Assembly (NCBI GenBank): GCA_963678675.1
Contig: OY783193.1
Location: forward strand, 31,773,082 to 31,837,081
Source: Xiphydria camelus
Lineage: Eukaryota > Arthropoda > Insecta > Hymenoptera > Xiphydriidae
Length of the DNA stretch: 64,000 nt
Reading direction: 5' to 3'
Position numbers and translations under genes: made by a program. The notes under the pieces are model-generated. The model saw only the letters and a program-made list of their open reading frames with translations. It was not told where the DNA came from and did not search any database. Shown here one piece after another: positions 62,289 to 64,000 of this stretch (within the stretch, counting starts at the first letter, position 1; each line of letters begins with the position of its first letter).

Positions 62289-62609
62289 CTATGAATTTCC
62301 TGTCGATATGTGATGAAAATCAATTTCTTTATTTAATTTGGTGTTAGAGAATGGTATTGAGCAAAGCATGGTACAATGCATAATGGAACTTCGCAAGTTG
62401 AACACCAATATCGTGATATTCTTTCCGAATATTATTTTTAAAACAATGTGTGCACACCTTCGTATAGGATTAGCTTTTGAAGTTGAGGGTACATAGTCTA
62501 GGAAATGTTTCCCGATTAGACGGGTAGAGTCAGGTCTAGCTCGTCGACTTACTGTTGGTGTTACACTCTGAATTAGATATGATACAATTGTTTGTTCAAT
62601 GCATTTCAA
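62289..62609 (-). pseudogene. piggyBac transposase C-terminal fragment
   Basis: The frame reads SVTPTVSRRARPDSTRLIGK, then HFLDYVPSTSKANPIRRCAH, matching the region before the C-terminal cysteine-rich domain of piggyBac transposases (R-L-x-G-x-HF, then RRC). A shift after RRC leaves only CFKNNIRKEY of the zinc-binding domain. Upstream catalytic parts are not recognisable. Confidence 0.65.
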
Positions 62610-64000
62610 TAATAAAATAGAAACAAAAATGTGCAGGGAAATATCTTAGTAGATAGGTATTCCACAACTGAATCTGGATGATCCCTACAACTCGAATCCC
62701 GCACACGAGCCATAAAAAAACGCCGCGCCGCTTGTTGAATACATGTAAAAAGGAAACGAAAGGATCCTCATGCCGTTTTTTATTACCAGGCGCGCCACTT
62801 ATTGCATAGTTTAAAACAATATATGAATCCGTAATTGCTTCAGTGATGACTATACTCGTCATAACACAAAATTTTTCACTTTTTTCATGAAGAGTATACT
62901 CGTCATAAACAGTTAATTGGCTAAAATGATGTAATGGAAGTATCTTTGCTGATTGAAAGGCTTTGCTTATTAAAGGTTCCTGAGAAATTAGTACCTCTCT
63001 CTCTCGTACAGGTACAAACTATCCGCGGTGTATAATCTGCCTCTCGAGTCTCGCCGTCGTACGGGCGTTTCGCTTTATTTCTTAGCTCCGAGCTTCTATC
63101 GAGGCTCGTGATTAGCTTCTAAGTTAACGAGTTGCGGGTTCAAGTTCCATCGGACCGATTTCATTTTTTTTCTTAATATTAGAGCCATATGTTAACGCCA
63201 AATATTAGATATATATAATATTCTCTAAAACAATTTTGTAACAATATTGCAAAGCAATGAAAATTGGCGGACATATATAACTATATATATGTATATTCTC
63301 ATACTGAGAAAACAGTTTATTAAAATTGGTTTATTAAGCCTTTAACTAATTACGGAATATTAAATATTTCGTTACCATAAAAATACATTTACTAAGTGTT
63401 TCATTCCACGTTTAGTAAAACTGCATCTAATAACAATAAATAAGAATTTAAACTTGTATTACTCGGTATTAAAATTTATATTACGTATTAGGATAGCCCA
63501 ATATTTATTATCATTTAATGAATCCGTTTTGTAAATTTGACATTTCATTCCGGCAGTTATTTCGACATTGCCTAAATATCACGTTAACCTCGAAAGAGCG
63601 TTCCTTCCGAATTATTTCCGTTGCATATTTTGAATGCAACCTATAAAGAACCGCTTTAAAAATCAGTTAAGTTCTCGCTGTTGCGCCTTAGCATTACGAG
63701 AAAGTTCCCTAATGACAGAAAAAAAAAGAGTGCGAATCCGTCAAGAACTTCTTTAACCTATCAGAGTTAACCTTCCTATACCTGCGCATTGGTCTCTTAA
63801 ACCAACGATATCACTTCAAAGCTTATTTTTCCGTAACCGAAAACGCTAGCGCAACGAGAATTTATGTAGCTTCATTATACGTGTAACTCTCGTTTCGCTA
63901 GCACTTTCGATTACGAAGAGATAAGAAGATTAATATCCTACGATTTCTTTAAAACTTATTATAACATCTTCGACTATATCTCAGATTATTATGGACATCG
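62610..64000. other. Intergenic to window end
   Basis: TATACTCGTCATA is directly repeated at 62850 and 62897. An imperfect hairpin lies at 63831-63917 (CCGTAACCGAAAACGCTAGC arm). A worn tRNA-like B box is near 63140. No protein gene recognised. Confidence 0.35.

Noticed and set aside
63085..63155. tRNA-like segment (B-box-like GGGTTCAAGTTCC followed by poly-T)
   Set aside because: The T-stem pairs poorly, the anticodon loop would be six bases and no acceptor stem forms. At most a worn tRNA-derived sequence.

Overview
This is a gene-poor, transposon-saturated stretch of an animal nuclear genome. AT-rich sequence, GT-AG introns, mariner/Tc1, piggyBac-like and CR1/Jockey-type elements, and a small VWC-domain gene all point to an insect; the mix of elements would fit Hymenoptera, but that is inference. 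There are no bacterial-type operons, rRNA genes or CRISPR arrays.

Only two stretches look like host genes. On the plus strand a three-exon gene (coding 32615-32699, 46919-47067, 49959-50129) encodes a protein of about 134 residues: signal peptide, one ten-cysteine von Willebrand factor C domain split across exons 2 and 3, and a hydrophobic tail typical of GPI anchoring. Its first intron (14.2 kb) holds a large palindrome, a CR1-like LINE, about 2.5 kb of uninterrupted ATCT repeats, a dead mariner and several MITEs. On the minus strand a two-exon gene model (10344-10326, 10190-9673) has matched splice phases but no recognised domain.

The rest is layered mobile DNA. 1-6 kb: snapback MITEs, a TIR element, and three LTRs of one family, each with its own 4-bp target duplication. 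6-13 kb: nested TIR elements and two Tc1/mariner remnants. 13-18 kb: TTAA-flanked elements, a transposase split by a MITE, and a 1.76-kb foldback. 18-21 kb: diverged 104-bp and roughly 215-bp tandem repeats. 21-28 kb: a DDE transposase split by a MITE, a TTAA element built of 141-bp repeats, a decayed Tc1-like transposase and a pogo/Tigger-like element with repeated subterminal boxes. 28.6-31.6 kb: a four-level nest of elements. 33-37 kb: a large palindrome carrying a TTAA element in its loop and an RTE-like fragment in one arm. 37-44 kb: plus-strand LINE with the giant microsatellite tail. 44-50 kb: mariner and several hairpin MITEs in the VWC-gene introns. 50.9-57 kb: two minus-strand LINE remnants. 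58-64 kb: pogo-like and TTAA elements, nested hairpins and a piggyBac C-terminal fragment.

Two themes recur. Many elements are near-perfect palindromes, and insertions tend to lie inside other insertions. Several unrelated palindromic cores carry the same end, TACCGTATGT, and several TTAA-flanked families carry a short perfect palindrome just inside their end. All transposase and LINE reading frames seen here are broken or truncated, so active copies must lie elsewhere.
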